Position numbers and translations under genes: made by a program | Part shown: positions 62,868 to 64,000 of the stretch, piece after piece | Position numbering within the stretch: the stretch's first letter is position 1 | Layout: the number at the start of each line of letters is the position of its first letter | Notes under the pieces: generated by a model | The model's input: only the letters and a program-made list of their open reading frames with translations | The model's database searches: none | What the model was told of the DNA's origin: nothing | Assembly: GCF_030268005.1 (NCBI RefSeq) | Contig: NZ_BRZC01000007.1 | Coordinates: 790,694-854,693 of the forward strand | DNA: 64,000 bases | Direction: 5' to 3' | Source of the DNA: Microbacterium arabinogalactanolyticum | GTDB lineage: Bacteria; Actinomycetota; Actinomycetes; Actinomycetales; Microbacteriaceae

Positions 62868-64000
62868 ATCTGCACCGTAACAGCATCGACCCCCGGCGCG
62901 CTCAGACGCACGGCGGCGCCCTCCCCGCTGCGTGCGAACACGGCGAGCCGGCCGTCGTACGTGCTCCGCTGCAGGTCGCTGTACGACGTGACGTCGGCCA
63001 GGTCCCCGTTCTCCAGGCCGAGGATCCTGCCGCTCGACTCCACGGTCACCGGCAGCTCGCCCTTGACCGGCCGACCGTCCACGTCGACCAGCTCGCACTC
63101 GATCTGGGCGACGCCGTCGATCGCGACGCCCGCGGCGCGACAGCGCCGCACGGCATCCGCCGGTGCCCGCCAGATCGAGACGTCGAGACGCGCCGGCTCC
63201 CCCGCGCGACGCAGCTCGTCACGCGCGACCACGTCGTCGCCGTCGCGCACCTCCAGCACGAGGACGGCCTCGGATGCCGGGATCACCGCGGTCCAGAATC
63301 CGCCGTCGTCGTCGAAGGACAGCGGCACATCCGCCCCGTCACGCGTGAGCCGCGGTTCGCCGCCCGCGGCGAAGCAGGTCACCTCGACCGTCCCGGCATC
63401 CGCGTCCTGCCAGTGCCGCGAGACGGGATGCCGCCAGAACTCCTTGCGGTCCGCGGCATCCGGAGTCACGCGCACCGCGAGGTGCGCGACCGGCTCGTCC
63501 GCCCACCAGCTGCGTCGGAGATGCCAGCCCGGCTTGGCGAAACCGGCCATCGTGAGCACACCGGCACCGGAGCCATGGACGGGCCAGCCGTGCGCCTCGC
63601 CCAGATAGTCGATGCCGGTCCAGAGGAACTGCCCCGCGATGAACGCGTTGTCGGTCACGGCGCGCCACTGCGCGTACCCGTGGCCGTTCTCGCTGCCGAG
63701 GAACGGCTTCTCCGGGAAGCGCAGATGATCCTCCTCGTAGAGGTGCTCCTTGTAGTTGTAGCCGACCACGTCGAGGTCATCGAGCAGCCCGGTGCGGCTG
63801 CTCAGCTCGGGGAACGCCGCGGCGAGCGTCACCGGCCGGGTCGGATCGGCGTCCCGCACGATCGCGCCGAGTCGCCGCGCGATGGTGGTCAGCCGGCGGA
63901 TGTCGGGACGGTTGGGGTCGTATCTGCGCTCCTCGGCGGGCTTCGCGGCGTCGTTGTTGCCCGTCATCTCCTCGAACAGCGGGCTGGCGTACGGGTCGTT
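62864..64000 (-). CDS. GH2 glycosidase, C-terminal part (cut by the window edge)
   Basis: The frame is open to the right edge (the last visible codons read N-D-P-Y-A-S-P-L-F-E-E before an internal methionine), so the N-terminal sugar-binding domain lies outside. Visible are the end of the TIM barrel with DVVGYNYKEHLYEEDH, the GSENGHGY segment that probably holds the nucleophile Glu, and GQFLWTGIDYLGEAHGWP, which is typical of GH2 beta-galactosidases. C-terminal beta-sandwich domains follow (GRPVKGELPVTVESSGRILGLENGDLADV). A role on beta-galactosides of arabinogalactan fits the locus. The ROK regulator overlaps its stop. Confidence 0.88.
   Translation of the reverse strand, partial: NDPYASPLFEEMTGNNDAAKPAEERRYDPNRPDIRRLTTIARRLGAIVRDADPTRPVTLAAAFPELSSRTGLLDDLDVVGYNYKEHLYEEDHLRFPEKPFLGSENGHGYAQWRAVTDNAFIAGQFLWTGIDYLGEAHGWPVHGSGAGVLTMAGFAKPGWHLRRSWWADEPVAHLAVRVTPDAADRKEFWRHPVSRHWQDADAGTVEVTCFAAGGEPRLTRDGADVPLSFDDDGGFWTAVIPASEAVLVLEVRDGDDVVARDELRRAGEPARLDVSIWRAPADAVRRCRAAGVAIDGVAQIECELVDVDGRPVKGELPVTVESSGRILGLENGDLADVTSYSDLQRSTYDGRLAVFARSGEGAAVRLSAPGVDAVTVQI

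Overview
The window is a high-GC actinobacterial chromosome segment, most likely from Microbacteriaceae (Microbacterium or a close relative). The evidence is the base composition, GTG starts, leaderless regulator promoters, the very frequent GGATGCC/GGCATCC heptamer, and MsiK-dependent sugar ABC importers that carry no ATPase of their own. I see no tRNA, rRNA, CRISPR array, insertion sequence or prophage. Almost the whole window is devoted to polysaccharide, pentose and glycopeptide use.

Region 1 (1-14.6 kb) is mixed. It holds methylmalonate-semialdehyde dehydrogenase, a secreted M6 (immune inhibitor A) metalloprotease, a very large secreted alpha-amylase/pullulanase with two LacI-type operators, a MerR-PP2C fusion, a TetR/DUF1761/DUF1905 unit with a duplicated palindromic operator, and a thiolase.

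Region 2 (14.7-27.6 kb) is for xylose and xylo-oligosaccharides. A bxlEFG-bxlA-like operon (lipoprotein binding protein, two permeases, GH3 enzyme) runs into a ROK regulator, an alditol oxidase and an aldose 1-epimerase. A divergent LacI regulator sits upstream, followed by xylA and xylB.

Region 3 (27.6-33.4 kb) is L-arabinose catabolism: araD-araB-araA under a perfect CG-centred palindrome, with a LacI (AraR-like) regulator, then a GntR/FCD regulator.

Region 4 (33.4-45.4 kb) is the most unusual part. An eight-gene operon encodes a complete dipeptide/oligopeptide ABC importer, a proline-iminopeptidase-like hydrolase, an Xaa-Pro aminopeptidase-like M24 enzyme and an intracellular GH127-type (beta-L-arabinofuranosidase family) enzyme. 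Six successive ATGA overlaps link its genes, and a LacI (sugar-sensing) regulator lies directly upstream. I infer uptake of arabinosylated, hydroxyproline-rich plant glycopeptides (extensin type), followed by cytoplasmic removal of arabinose and proline-specific peptide breakdown. The released arabinose could feed araDBA next door.

Region 5 (45.5-64 kb) is for arabinan and arabinogalactan. It has a LacI regulator, a sugar ABC importer with GH51 arabinofuranosidase, a secreted GH43 enzyme resembling exo-beta-1,3-galactanases, GH27, another LacI, a second GH51, a GH146/GH127 enzyme, a small GH43, a ROK regulator and the end of a GH2 enzyme cut by the window edge. The regulators and operators (all with a central CG) suggest several separately controlled sugar-specific modules that converge on L-arabinose and D-xylose catabolism.
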